From: Nitrospirota bacterium
GTDB taxonomy: Bacteria > Nitrospirota > Thermodesulfovibrionia > Thermodesulfovibrionales > UBA6898
NCBI GenBank assembly: GCA_016215155.1
Contig: JACRLQ010000054.1
Coordinates: 52,013 to 116,012, forward strand
Reading direction: 5' to 3'
DNA: 64,000 nucleotides
The stretch's first letter is position 1. Every line of letters starts with the position of its first letter. A program made the position numbers and the translations under genes. This document shows, piece by piece, positions 26,100-34,816 of the stretch. The notes under the pieces are model-generated. The model saw nothing but the letters and a program-made list of their open reading frames with translations, ran no database searches and was not told the DNA's origin.

Positions 26100-27975
26100 T
26101 AACCCGGCTGTTTCCATAAAGGACCTTTCAAAAATGTATAAGCTGTACTCAAGCAGAAGGTACAGGCTGTTTGATCTGTTCAATCTTAATTTTGCGCTTG
26201 ACAAAAACTCGTACCAGGAATTCTGGGCCCTGAGGGACATAAATCTCGAAATACCCCGGGGGGGCAAGATAGGGATCATCGGCAGAAACGGGGCAGGCAA
26301 AAGCACCCTGCTTAAGATAATCTGCAATAACATCGAGCCGACTTCCGGCCGGGTACAGGTAAACGGCAGGGTGTCGGCCCTCCTGGAGCTTGGGACCGGG
26401 TTTCATCCCGAGTTCTCAGGGCGGGAGAACATCTTCGCCTCCCTGGCTTATATGGGGGTGACAGGCGGCGAGGCCGCGAAGAAGTTCGATGAGATAGTGG
26501 ATTTTTCCGAATTGGAAGAATTTATCGACAACCCGATAAAGACCTATTCAGCCGGCATGTATGCGAGGCTTGCGTTTTCGGTCTCTACCGCCATAACGCC
26601 GGAGATACTGATAATAGACGAGGTGCTCGGGGCCGGGGACGCGTATTTCGCCATGAAATGTGTGGACAAGATGCTCGCCCTGACCACAGGCGGTTCGACG
26701 GTGCTTTTTGTCTCTCATGACCTTGCCTCCGTCCAGAGACTCTGTGACAAGGCCATATGGATAGACAGGGGCCGGATCGTGATGGAGGGCGATACCCTGA
26801 GTGTTTCGAAGTCCTACGGCGCGTCGGTCCGGGAACAGGAAGAAATCAGGCTCAGGGCCAGGAATACCGGCCTGAGCCGACAGAGCGTCAGACAGATGAA
26901 GGACGTCGAGACGCCCGCGATGCTCTTTCATGTCATCAACGGTTCCTGGACTGCCTTTAAGGGGAAACATCCGGTAAGAAATATCATACTTAAAATCAAC
27001 GGGAATGAAATTGAACGGTTAAGGGTGGGCGACGCGATGGACAACGACGTCGGCCAGAAGGCCCATATTCTGGCCTCGCCGGGTTATATGGAGTGGGGAG
27101 CGCCTGTCCTGATGGACGGCGGGTATGTCCGGAGGATAGAGGGCCTGGGGGGTAAATACGCTCATGCGCCTTTTGTCTTTTCCGTGCCTGTCTGGATAGA
27201 GGACATAAAGCAGGCCGTCCTCGAGGTGGAGTATAAGGACATCTCGGACGAAATAATTTTTGTGGAGGTCTATGACGGCGAGAAGTACAACAGGCTCGGC
27301 GGGCTCGAGGGCCGAAACGACGGGAAGTGGAAGACAGCCGTGATGGACATCTCTACGGCGCTTCGGGCCGAGATGCGCGGCGGTCCGGAGGACGATGACG
27401 CAGACGTCGGGGCCGTCGCCCCTGCCGCCGAAGAAACCCAGGAGACCGGACCCCACGACGGGGATGAAAAGCAGCGGAAACTCCATAGCATCAAAGGCGA
27501 TGTCTACGGCACCGGCGAAGTGACGATCACGAGGGTCCGGTTCCTTGACCGCAACGACAGGGAAAAAAATGTCTTTACCACGGGCGACACCCTGAAGATA
27601 CGGATAAGTTATAACGCTGTGGCGCCCGTGACGCACCCGGTCTTCGTGGCTGCAATTTACAGGATGGACGGTATTGTGGTGCATCAGGCCATATCGTCGA
27701 GGGACGGAGTCGATTTCGGTCATATCGACGGAGAAGGCAGGGTCGATATTGAGTATGACCCCCTTTATATCGGCGCGGGAGATTTTATCGTTTCAGCGGC
27801 GATATTTCATTCCGTCGATCTTTTTAATCCGAATGAGTCTCCGGCATATTGTCTTCATGACAGAAAATATCATCTCAAGATCCGTTATCCGGCGGAATAT
27901 GCGCTTGACCTTGGAATTGTGGACCAGCCGGTGGTATGGACCACGAACAGCAGTCCAAAGGAACGCCTGAAATGA
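26092..27975 (+). CDS. Polysaccharide ABC exporter, ATPase with carbohydrate-binding tail (Wzt-like) 2
   Basis: A 627-residue protein; ATG 26092 overlaps the permease end. Residues 1-240 are the ABC domain: Walker A GRNGAGKSTLLK, signature YSAGMYARLAFS, Walker B EILIIDEVLGAGD, switch VLFVSHDLA. Residues 280-435 hold an extra, unassigned beta-rich domain. Residues 470-620 match Wzt C-terminal domains (GDVYGTGEVTITRVRFLD, then FTTGDTLKIRISYNAV), which in E. coli O8/O9a bind the modified chain end. An acidic linker (PEDDDADVGAVAPAAEETQE) joins them. It ends on an ATGA overlap with a methyltransferase fusion gene, which could make the chain-end mark. Confidence 0.9.
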   Translation: MSDNPAVSIKDLSKMYKLYSSRRYRLFDLFNLNFALDKNSYQEFWALRDINLEIPRGGKIGIIGRNGAGKSTLLKIICNNIEPTSGRVQVNGRVSALLELGTGFHPEFSGRENIFASLAYMGVTGGEAAKKFDEIVDFSELEEFIDNPIKTYSAGMYARLAFSVSTAITPEILIIDEVLGAGDAYFAMKCVDKMLALTTGGSTVLFVSHDLASVQRLCDKAIWIDRGRIVMEGDTLSVSKSYGASVREQEEIRLRARNTGLSRQSVRQMKDVETPAMLFHVINGSWTAFKGKHPVRNIILKINGNEIERLRVGDAMDNDVGQKAHILASPGYMEWGAPVLMDGGYVRRIEGLGGKYAHAPFVFSVPVWIEDIKQAVLEVEYKDISDEIIFVEVYDGEKYNRLGGLEGRNDGKWKTAVMDISTALRAEMRGGPEDDDADVGAVAPAAEETQETGPHDGDEKQRKLHSIKGDVYGTGEVTITRVRFLDRNDREKNVFTTGDTLKIRISYNAVAPVTHPVFVAAIYRMDGIVVHQAISSRDGVDFGHIDGEGRVDIEYDPLYIGAGDFIVSAAIFHSVDLFNPNESPAYCLHDRKYHLKIRYPAEYALDLGIVDQPVVWTTNSSPKERLK

Positions 27976-30900
27976 AAGAAGAATCCTATTACAAGCAGGA
28001 GGCCTTATGGGCGAAGCCTCCCGAGCCGTATCAGGTGCAGATGCGCGCCGATATCCTGAGCATGATACCGGAAGGCACGGGGAGCATCCTGGATGTCGGG
28101 TGCGGAGACGGGTTTATCACCAACCGCCTGCCTGAGGGTATCGATGTAACCGGGATGGACATCAGCGAAGAGGCCCTTAAGCATGTCACCAGGGGGAAGA
28201 TGGTGGGAAGCATCTCCAGTATCCCGTTTCCTGACAGCCGTTTCGATCTCGTCATGGCAAATGACGTCATCGAGCACTTGCCTGAAGAGCTCTACCAAAG
28301 GGCGCTGCCTGAACTGTTCCGCGTGTCATCGAAATATGTGCTTCTGACCGTCCCTTATGCCGAGCAGCTCGAAAAATCATACGTGAAATGCGCGCATTGC
28401 GCGACCCTGTATCATATAAATTATCATCACCGCTCTTTCACTGAAGAAGGGCTGATATCCCTGCGGCCCAAGGGATGGAGGCCTGTGGAGATACGATATT
28501 CAGGCGATGTGACGAGGCCCCCGTTCGATCCGATGACGTCTTTGTATCAGGAGCTGGACGTCTTCGATTCCTGCGAAAACTGCATCTGCCCCGAATGCGG
28601 CAGGCCTGAAACCGTTCAGCCCGCAGGGGAATACACCCGGAAGATACTGAGAAAACTGCGGGGGGAACAGGTTTTTAAAGATAACCCCCGCCATATCAAC
28701 AGGTCTGAAATTATCGTTTTGTTCTCCAGGGAAGACGCTGACAAAAAGCCGGCCGCGCCCCCCCGTCCGGAGGGACCGAAGAGGCAGGAAATGTCCCTGC
28801 TGCGGATTGATTTCGGAAATCCCCTGCAGCGCGTAAGCGGTTTTTCTGAAGGGGCTATTTGGGCCTTGTATAGTCAGGCAAAAGTTCCAGGGGACAACAC
28901 GGTGAAATATTGGATCAATTTCCCGGTCATCCCGGCTGCCGGGGACCGCATAATTGTATCCGCTGAAGGTCCGGCCTCGCCTGAGGATGTCCTGCTGTTT
29001 TCCCACGACCAGCTTCACAACCTGGCGATAAAGCCGGCGGCAGTTTCCTTGTCGGAGGACCGGATCGAGTACCGGATAGAAAAAGACTGGCCCGTTGATA
29101 TATTTGGCGCCGGGGCCAGCATCCAATGGTCCGGGAGGACCAGGGTCCGGACCGTCGAGTATCTGCCGGCGGATGCTGAAAAGAAAATGGCCCGTTTTTT
29201 AGCGCTCGACAAAGGCCATACGGTCCTTGCCGGAGAGGGCGCCGGTTACGTCAGGTCCTGGGGGTATTATGCCGACACCCCGGGGCTTGTCCCCGAGCCT
29301 CTCTGGCTGTGGGACGGCAGCGGGGAGCAGCTCACCGGGTCCGGGAGCGTCCGGACTTATACTGTCAGTGATTTCAAAGATGAGCTTGAGCGGGTCATGC
29401 TGCATATAAAAAATACCAATATCGATTTAAAGGGTCTCCTTGAGGCGAGGGAGGCGGAACGCGTAAAGGCTGAAGAGGCCTGCGGTAAAAAATTGCAGGA
29501 GTTAAACGGGCTTCTTGAGATGAAGGAGTCCGAACGTGTAAAGGCTGAAGAGGCCTGCGGTAAAAAATTGCAGGAGCTAAACGGGCTTCTTGAGGCGAGG
29601 GAGTCCGAACGCGTAAAGGCTGAGGAGGCCTACCGTGAGTCAGGCAAAGAGCTTCAGCAGGCAGAGAAAAGATTTCAGGAGCTAAACGGGCTTCTTGAGG
29701 CGAAGGAGGTTGCGCGGGCGGGGGCTGAGGAGGCATATGGCAGGGCGCTTGAAGAAGTCAGCGTCAAGGAAGCGGAGCGCGCTAAATATCATCGCTTTTA
29801 TGTCAACAGTCTTACGCGCAGGATAAACAGGGTGCTTATCCTGTCACATATGTTCCCTGATGAATGTCATAAAAACCTGGGCTGCTTCGTTGCGGAGCAG
29901 GCGAGGGCGCTCAGAGAGCATGAAGGTCTCGACGCAAGAGTTGTCTCCTGCCGGCCGTTTTGGATCAATACGGTCAGTCCCCTAAGGGTTGCCGGGGCGC
30001 TGTTTCATTACAACCGGCAGCTGTATAGCGCTCAATGGTTTATTCGCGATGGTGTGCCGACTCTATTTGTCCCTTATGTCGTGGGCTCTCCTTATTTCCC
30101 TTTCATGGTCCACGGTTTTACTCACCTGAGGTCGGTCAGAGCGATAGCCGGGCGACTCAGGAGGGATTTCAATTTCGACCTGGTCCATGCCCACACGGGT
30201 TACCTCGACGGCTATGCAGGGCGGTATCTGGCCCGCCGTTTCAAAACGCCTTTTGTCATTACCGAGCATATGGGCCCGTTTAGTCTTTTGACGGACAACC
30301 CTGTCGTGCGCGCGGTCACCTTAAAGTCCATGGCTGCGGCGGACAGGATTATTTGTGTAAGTCCCGCGCTTGAGGGCCAGGTCAGGAAATGGCTGTCTCC
30401 AAAGTTTCATGACAAATTTACCGTCTTGCCTAACGGCGTAAATACGGAATTGTTTCATCCGGGGACGCAGGGCCGGGTCCCCGAATATCCTAAGGCGGAA
30501 CAGGAGTTGCTTACAGTCATAAGCCTGGATGAAAACAAAAATCCCTTCTGTCTTCTTGAGGCCTTCAAAAAGCTGAGGGAAAAGGGCCTGGGGTGCAGGC
30601 TGAGAATTGTCGGCGACGGTCCTCTTTTTGGCAAGATAAAAGACTGGACAGGGCGGAACGGCCTGGCCGGTTCCATTGAGCTTCTGGGGCGGCGGACACG
30701 CGAAGAAATTGCGGCGCTTATGAGGGACGCCTGTGACGTTTTTGTACTGCCGAGCAGGTCAGAGACCTTCGGGGTCGTTGTTATCGAGGCGCTGGTCTCA
30801 GGCAAGCCTGTGGTCAGCACCCGGTCAGGAGGGCCCGAGAGCATAATTACGGAGCCGTATCTCGGAGAATTGTGCGAAAACGACAATCCCCTCGACCTCG

Positions 30901-31046
30901 CCTCCGCCATTGAAAAGGTCCTCAATAATCCAGGCAACTACCCCTCAGGGGCGATCCGGGAATTCGCGGAACGAAATTTCAGTTATGAGCGGCTTTCAGG
31001 AAGACTTGTCGGAATGTATCAGGATATATTCAGTGTACATGCGTAA
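27972..31046 (+). CDS. Methyltransferase / coiled coil / GT4 glycosyltransferase fusion
   Basis: A 1024-residue cytosolic or membrane-associated fusion. Residues 35-150 are a SAM methyltransferase (SILDVGCGDGFITNRL, NDVIEHLPEE). Residues 180-270 include cysteine pairs (CENCICPECG) that may bind zinc. Residues 275-460 are an unassigned beta-rich domain. Residues 467-610 are a coiled coil with 25-residue near-identical repeats (ERVKAEEACGKKLQELNG). Residues 615-1024 are a GT4 glycosyltransferase (LILSHMFPDECHKNLGCFV, AHTGYLDGYAGRYLA, SRSETFGVVVIEAL). ATG 27972 overlaps the Wzt stop. The layout recalls WbdD, a chain-terminating enzyme with a coiled-coil ruler, though no kinase domain is evident. 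Confidence 0.85.
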   Translation: MKEESYYKQEALWAKPPEPYQVQMRADILSMIPEGTGSILDVGCGDGFITNRLPEGIDVTGMDISEEALKHVTRGKMVGSISSIPFPDSRFDLVMANDVIEHLPEELYQRALPELFRVSSKYVLLTVPYAEQLEKSYVKCAHCATLYHINYHHRSFTEEGLISLRPKGWRPVEIRYSGDVTRPPFDPMTSLYQELDVFDSCENCICPECGRPETVQPAGEYTRKILRKLRGEQVFKDNPRHINRSEIIVLFSREDADKKPAAPPRPEGPKRQEMSLLRIDFGNPLQRVSGFSEGAIWALYSQAKVPGDNTVKYWINFPVIPAAGDRIIVSAEGPASPEDVLLFSHDQLHNLAIKPAAVSLSEDRIEYRIEKDWPVDIFGAGASIQWSGRTRVRTVEYLPADAEKKMARFLALDKGHTVLAGEGAGYVRSWGYYADTPGLVPEPLWLWDGSGEQLTGSGSVRTYTVSDFKDELERVMLHIKNTNIDLKGLLEAREAERVKAEEACGKKLQELNGLLEMKESERVKAEEACGKKLQELNGLLEARESERVKAEEAYRESGKELQQAEKRFQELNGLLEAKEVARAGAEEAYGRALEEVSVKEAERAKYHRFYVNSLTRRINRVLILSHMFPDECHKNLGCFVAEQARALREHEGLDARVVSCRPFWINTVSPLRVAGALFHYNRQLYSAQWFIRDGVPTLFVPYVVGSPYFPFMVHGFTHLRSVRAIAGRLRRDFNFDLVHAHTGYLDGYAGRYLARRFKTPFVITEHMGPFSLLTDNPVVRAVTLKSMAAADRIICVSPALEGQVRKWLSPKFHDKFTVLPNGVNTELFHPGTQGRVPEYPKAEQELLTVISLDENKNPFCLLEAFKKLREKGLGCRLRIVGDGPLFGKIKDWTGRNGLAGSIELLGRRTREEIAALMRDACDVFVLPSRSETFGVVVIEALVSGKPVVSTRSGGPESIITEPYLGELCENDNPLDLASAIEKVLNNPGNYPSGAIREFAERNFSYERLSGRLVGMYQDIFSVHA
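29462..29730. repeat. 75-bp tandem repeat coding for coiled-coil units
   Basis: GTAAAGGCTGAAGAGGCCTG occurs at 29462 and 29537, and a one-base variant at 29612; period 75 bp (25 codons). A fourth diverged unit follows after 105 bp. The reading frame is kept, so copy-number change would alter the coiled-coil length. Confidence 0.85.
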
Positions 31047-31062
31047 ACTCTGTTTTTTGTCC

Positions 31063-31180
31063 GTCATTCCCGAAGTTCTTAATCGGAAATCCATTGTTTT
31101 CAATCTGTTTTGGATCCCGGGGGCAAGTTTACCCGCCTATGGCGGCGCCGCAGGCGACCAGGGCCCGAGGATGACAAATT
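31063..31180. repeat. Dispersed repeat element, copy 2, with longer palindromic body
   Basis: The first 31 bases (31063-31093) are the inverted counterpart of the copy at 22942. The longer body starts GTCATTCC and ends GGATGAC near 31176, with GGATCCCGG and GGCGGCGCCGC inside, like a REP- or MITE-type element. It fills most of the 172-bp gap before the epimerase-like gene. Confidence 0.5.
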
Positions 31181-31218
31181 TTACTTTGTACACAGACACT
31201 ATATAGGAGCGTCGATTA

Positions 31219-33555
31219 ATGTTCAAAAGAAGTCCTTACAAAAAAGCGATCACGATATTTTTCATTATAACTTACTGGTTTTTAGTCGGTTTTAAGACTA
31301 ATGAATTTTTGGCCATGAACGAATTTTATGGCGGTGGCGATATATACGGCAACATCTTAAAGTCCGCGACCGCAAAAAAAACGACTTCCGACAAAGGTGT
31401 GGAATTTGAGGTGGAACCTCAAATGGGCTGGAAAACGGGGGGCAAGGCGATATCCAATCCTACCAAGGTTGCTGCAGATGGGCTCAGGGTCCTGTTAAAT
31501 GGGGACATTGAGCTGGCCAAAAAACATGCCCAATGGCTTTTGGAGCACTCGAAAAACATTGAGGGCGGCCTTTTTTTCCCTTTTGAATTTGATTTTCAAC
31601 CCTACTATCCCTATGACCTCAGGGCCCCCTGGAACTCCGCAATCACACAGGGCCTCGCCCTTGCTCTTTTCAGTTACCTTTACGATATAGGCGGTGATGA
31701 GGCCTATCTGTCTTCCGCAAGAGGCGTTTATAAAAGTTATCTCGTGCCGATTGAAAAGGGGGGCTTTACAAGGTTCGAAAAGGGGGGACCTTTTTTTGAG
31801 GAGTACCCCGCGAAAATTCCGATACGCGTATTAAACGGAGCGGTCGTTGCGATGCTGGCGCTCCATGACTATGCGGCTCTTTCGGGAGACATGGAAGCCA
31901 GGCAGTTTTTTCAAAAAAGCGTTGAAAGATTCAAGGCGCTTGTCCCTGAATATGAAGTGACGGAGCCGTCTTCCGGGATCAGGGCCAGTTCGTACAGCCT
32001 TGCCCCTAACAGGCCAGAAGTCCTGGGCCGGTTTGTCGGCGAGGGGACGGCCCGGATCTATGAGATGAGACTTATTGGTCTTGATAAGGCAGGGATAAAA
32101 AAAGAGATCTCGAAGGTGGTTGTGGGTCCAAAGGGCGATGATTATGTAATGGCGGACTTTTACATCTGGCCGGACAAAAAACATATGAACTGGAGCGAGC
32201 CCGCTGCGGATGAGGCGACCGTGTATAGAGAAGTCAACCGTACAAGAGGGGACTTCAATCATGCGCCGTTTAAATTTCACCTCCCTCTGGAGGCGGGTTA
32301 TGATAAATACATGATTGAGGTCAAATGGAAGCTGACCGGGGGGAAGAAGATTGCCCTGCAGATATATGACGAAAATGAATTCTATGAGATCGGCGCCCTT
32401 CAGGAGGATTCAGGCGCGGGACAAATAACTCAGGAGTGCGTTATTCCGCCGTCGTTTATAACGGCCTGGAAGAAATATTTTCAGCCCCAGTCAAAAATAG
32501 ATGATAAATATCTGGATGACAACCTGCTTCTTATGGAATTGCTCGGCAAAATTACCGGAGAGCGTATTTTTTCCAAATATGCCTCCAGGTGGAAAGAGTC
32601 TGTAGACCTTGTCCCGGCGCTTTGGATCAACTTGCCTCGTAGAAGTCTGCTCAGAGAATATGCCGCGGGGCCCGTGCTGCCAATTATTCCGCAGGGCCCG
32701 GACTCGGGACATGTCGCATATCCTTCAGTCATTAAGGGTGATAATAATTATATAATGTATTACAGTTCTTTCAGCGGAGGCCAGTGGAATATTTCCCTTG
32801 CTACGAGCCTTGACGGCGTAAAGTGGAACAGACAGGGATGGTTTTTGGACCGGTCCAAATTGCCCGCCGGCATGGCGGGCGATCATTCCTTTCCCTATGT
32901 AGTGGAAAACAGCAATAAAAGCGACCCCTCAAGGAGGTATTTGCTGTACTTTTCCTCCTCACCAAAGACGGGAAGGAAATACGACAGGATCAACGTGGCA
33001 TACTCCCAGGACGGATTGAAATGGAACTATGGCGGCGTTGCAATAAAGGGACAGCCCGTGAAACCCTTCGTGTCCACTGCTTCCGGTCCCCCGAACTCCG
33101 GTTATATCATGTTTTATATCGACTCGGCGCAAAGCGGGGATGTCCTTAAGACGGCGAAATCAAGGGACGGCATACGATGGTCCCGGCCCGCGGAAGTCTT
33201 AAAAGCAGACCCAAGAAAAAGAAGTCTCGACGCGATAGCCGGTGTGCCTCTGGACGGCAGACTCTTATTGTTTGTCGATTCCACTATCGCGAAGTCACGG
33301 CGTCATGAGCTTTTGCTTTATTCATACGATAAAGGGAAGTTAAACGCCGCGGCCGACAATCCTGTCTGGATAGACAAGGATTGGGAAGACAGATGGGACG
33401 CGATACGATATGGATATAATATATACAAAGAAAAAGATAAATATGTCGTCCATTATACCGGGATCCCGCATTTAGATGACACGACAGGCGCGCAGATAGG
33501 TCGCGCTGAGTTGGATGTTGCTTCCCTGCGAAGGAATTGGACAAATATCAAGTAG
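31219..33555 (+). CDS. Glucuronyl C5-epimerase-like domain fused to a five-bladed propeller
   Basis: A 778-residue exported or membrane-anchored protein with an N-terminal hydrophobic segment (ITIFFIITYWFLVGF). Residues 75-250 resemble the D-glucuronyl C5-epimerase catalytic domain: FPFEFDFQPYYPYDLRAPWN, NSAITQGLALALFSY, FFEEYPAKIPIRVLNGAVVA. Residues 280-420 are a beta-rich domain. Residues 485-770 have repeated propeller blades like GH43/GH-J proteins (ISLATSLDGVKWNRQGW, INVAYSQDGLKWNYGG). C5-epimerases invert uronic acids in a finished polymer, fitting a locus that makes uronic-acid sugars. The TAGGAG site supports the ATG. Enzyme activity is inferred. Confidence 0.75.
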   Translation: MFKRSPYKKAITIFFIITYWFLVGFKTNEFLAMNEFYGGGDIYGNILKSATAKKTTSDKGVEFEVEPQMGWKTGGKAISNPTKVAADGLRVLLNGDIELAKKHAQWLLEHSKNIEGGLFFPFEFDFQPYYPYDLRAPWNSAITQGLALALFSYLYDIGGDEAYLSSARGVYKSYLVPIEKGGFTRFEKGGPFFEEYPAKIPIRVLNGAVVAMLALHDYAALSGDMEARQFFQKSVERFKALVPEYEVTEPSSGIRASSYSLAPNRPEVLGRFVGEGTARIYEMRLIGLDKAGIKKEISKVVVGPKGDDYVMADFYIWPDKKHMNWSEPAADEATVYREVNRTRGDFNHAPFKFHLPLEAGYDKYMIEVKWKLTGGKKIALQIYDENEFYEIGALQEDSGAGQITQECVIPPSFITAWKKYFQPQSKIDDKYLDDNLLLMELLGKITGERIFSKYASRWKESVDLVPALWINLPRRSLLREYAAGPVLPIIPQGPDSGHVAYPSVIKGDNNYIMYYSSFSGGQWNISLATSLDGVKWNRQGWFLDRSKLPAGMAGDHSFPYVVENSNKSDPSRRYLLYFSSSPKTGRKYDRINVAYSQDGLKWNYGGVAIKGQPVKPFVSTASGPPNSGYIMFYIDSAQSGDVLKTAKSRDGIRWSRPAEVLKADPRKRSLDAIAGVPLDGRLLLFVDSTIAKSRRHELLLYSYDKGKLNAAADNPVWIDKDWEDRWDAIRYGYNIYKEKDKYVVHYTGIPHLDDTTGAQIGRAELDVASLRRNWTNIK

Positions 33556-33564
33556 GAGAATTCC

Positions 33565-34785
33565 ATGAAGATATTAATGCTTACACCCGACAGTTTCATG
33601 ATAGACCGCAGGATCATCCTGGAGGCCCGCACACTGATCGACGCGGGCCATAGTGTCACGCTGTTGGCCGGCTTTGAATGCAAAGAAGAAGAGCATTACG
33701 TGCATCAGGGCATCGAAATCCATCGCTACATGTATGATTGGGACGACGAAATACTCAAAAAAATTCGGGTTAAACTTCCCAATAACGACCGCGTCCGCAT
33801 GTTTGTCAACAGGGCATATATGTTTTTGGCCAATAATTTTTTTGAAATATCTCCCTTCGACCGGTTTATTCTGGCCAGGGCGCTCGAATTCGATTTCGAT
33901 ATCTGCCAGGTCCATGACCTGCCTTGCCTGAAAGCCGGATACTTTGCTTCCAAAGCAAGGGGCGTGCCGCTTATCTATGATGCGCATGAACTGTATTACG
34001 CGCAGGAGGTGCATCCCGCGCATGTAAGAGCGATGTATTACCGGCTGGAGAAGAAATATATCAAATATCCGGATGCGGTCATAACAGTGAACCCCTTCAT
34101 TGCCCGGCTGATGGCCGAGCGGTATGGCATTAAGCAGCCGCATGTGCTCATGAACTGCACTTCCTTGCCCGAGGGTTTTCAGACCGATAAGGCCCCGGCA
34201 AAGTTAAGGGAAAAAGGCAATATCCCGGCCCATTACAGGGTGGTCCTCTATCAGGGCTGGCTCTCCGCCGAAAGAAATATCGATACCCTTGTAAAGGGCA
34301 GCAGGTGGTTCCCCGAAAACACCTGCCTTGCGATTATCGGTTACGGGGCGCATGAGGAGGTTTTGCGCGGGATCGTGAAGCAGGAAGGACTGGAAGGCAA
34401 GGTCTACTTTCTCGGCGCCGTGCCGAGCGATGAAATGTTGGAGTATACCGCAGGCGCCGACCTTGGCGTTATTCCCTACAGACCGATAGATGATAATCAT
34501 CTTTATTGTTCACCCAATAAACTGTTCGAGTATGTTTTGGCCGGGATCCCTGTAGTTACCGATGATTTGCCGTTTTTCAGGGAGATGCGGTCCAAATACG
34601 GCTTTATCCGAATTACTGATATGGGTTCTCCCGAGGCCTTTGGAAAAACAGTATCGGATGTCCTGGCCTCTCCCGGGACGCTCAGTGAGCTGAAAATAAA
34701 GACCAATGAGGCGGCAAAGGAATTAAACTGGGAGGTGGAAGGCCGAAAGTTAGTGAAAATTTACGAAAGCGTTATGCGTAAATAA
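33565..34785 (+). CDS. Glycosyltransferase, GT4-like
   Basis: A 406-residue GT-B glycosyltransferase. The N-terminal domain has MKILMLTPDSFMIDRRI and VHDLPCLKAGYFASKA with YDAHELYYAQE; the C-terminal nucleotide-sugar domain has VLYQGWLSAERNIDTLVKGS, LGVIPYRP and SPNKLFEYVLAGIPVVTDD. A TAGGAGAA site precedes the ATG, 9 bp after the epimerase gene. It is closely related in layout to the enzyme at 50,568. The donor and linkage are unknown. Confidence 0.88.
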   Translation: MKILMLTPDSFMIDRRIILEARTLIDAGHSVTLLAGFECKEEEHYVHQGIEIHRYMYDWDDEILKKIRVKLPNNDRVRMFVNRAYMFLANNFFEISPFDRFILARALEFDFDICQVHDLPCLKAGYFASKARGVPLIYDAHELYYAQEVHPAHVRAMYYRLEKKYIKYPDAVITVNPFIARLMAERYGIKQPHVLMNCTSLPEGFQTDKAPAKLREKGNIPAHYRVVLYQGWLSAERNIDTLVKGSRWFPENTCLAIIGYGAHEEVLRGIVKQEGLEGKVYFLGAVPSDEMLEYTAGADLGVIPYRPIDDNHLYCSPNKLFEYVLAGIPVVTDDLPFFREMRSKYGFIRITDMGSPEAFGKTVSDVLASPGTLSELKIKTNEAAKELNWEVEGRKLVKIYESVMRK

Positions 34786-34816
34786 AGGTTCTTCAGGGTT
34801 TTGTATGGGTATTGAT

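Noticed and set aside
29462..29730. Assembly artefact explaining the 75-bp repeats
   Set aside because: The units carry distinct point differences and keep the reading frame into an intact glycosyltransferase domain, so real tandem repeats are more likely.
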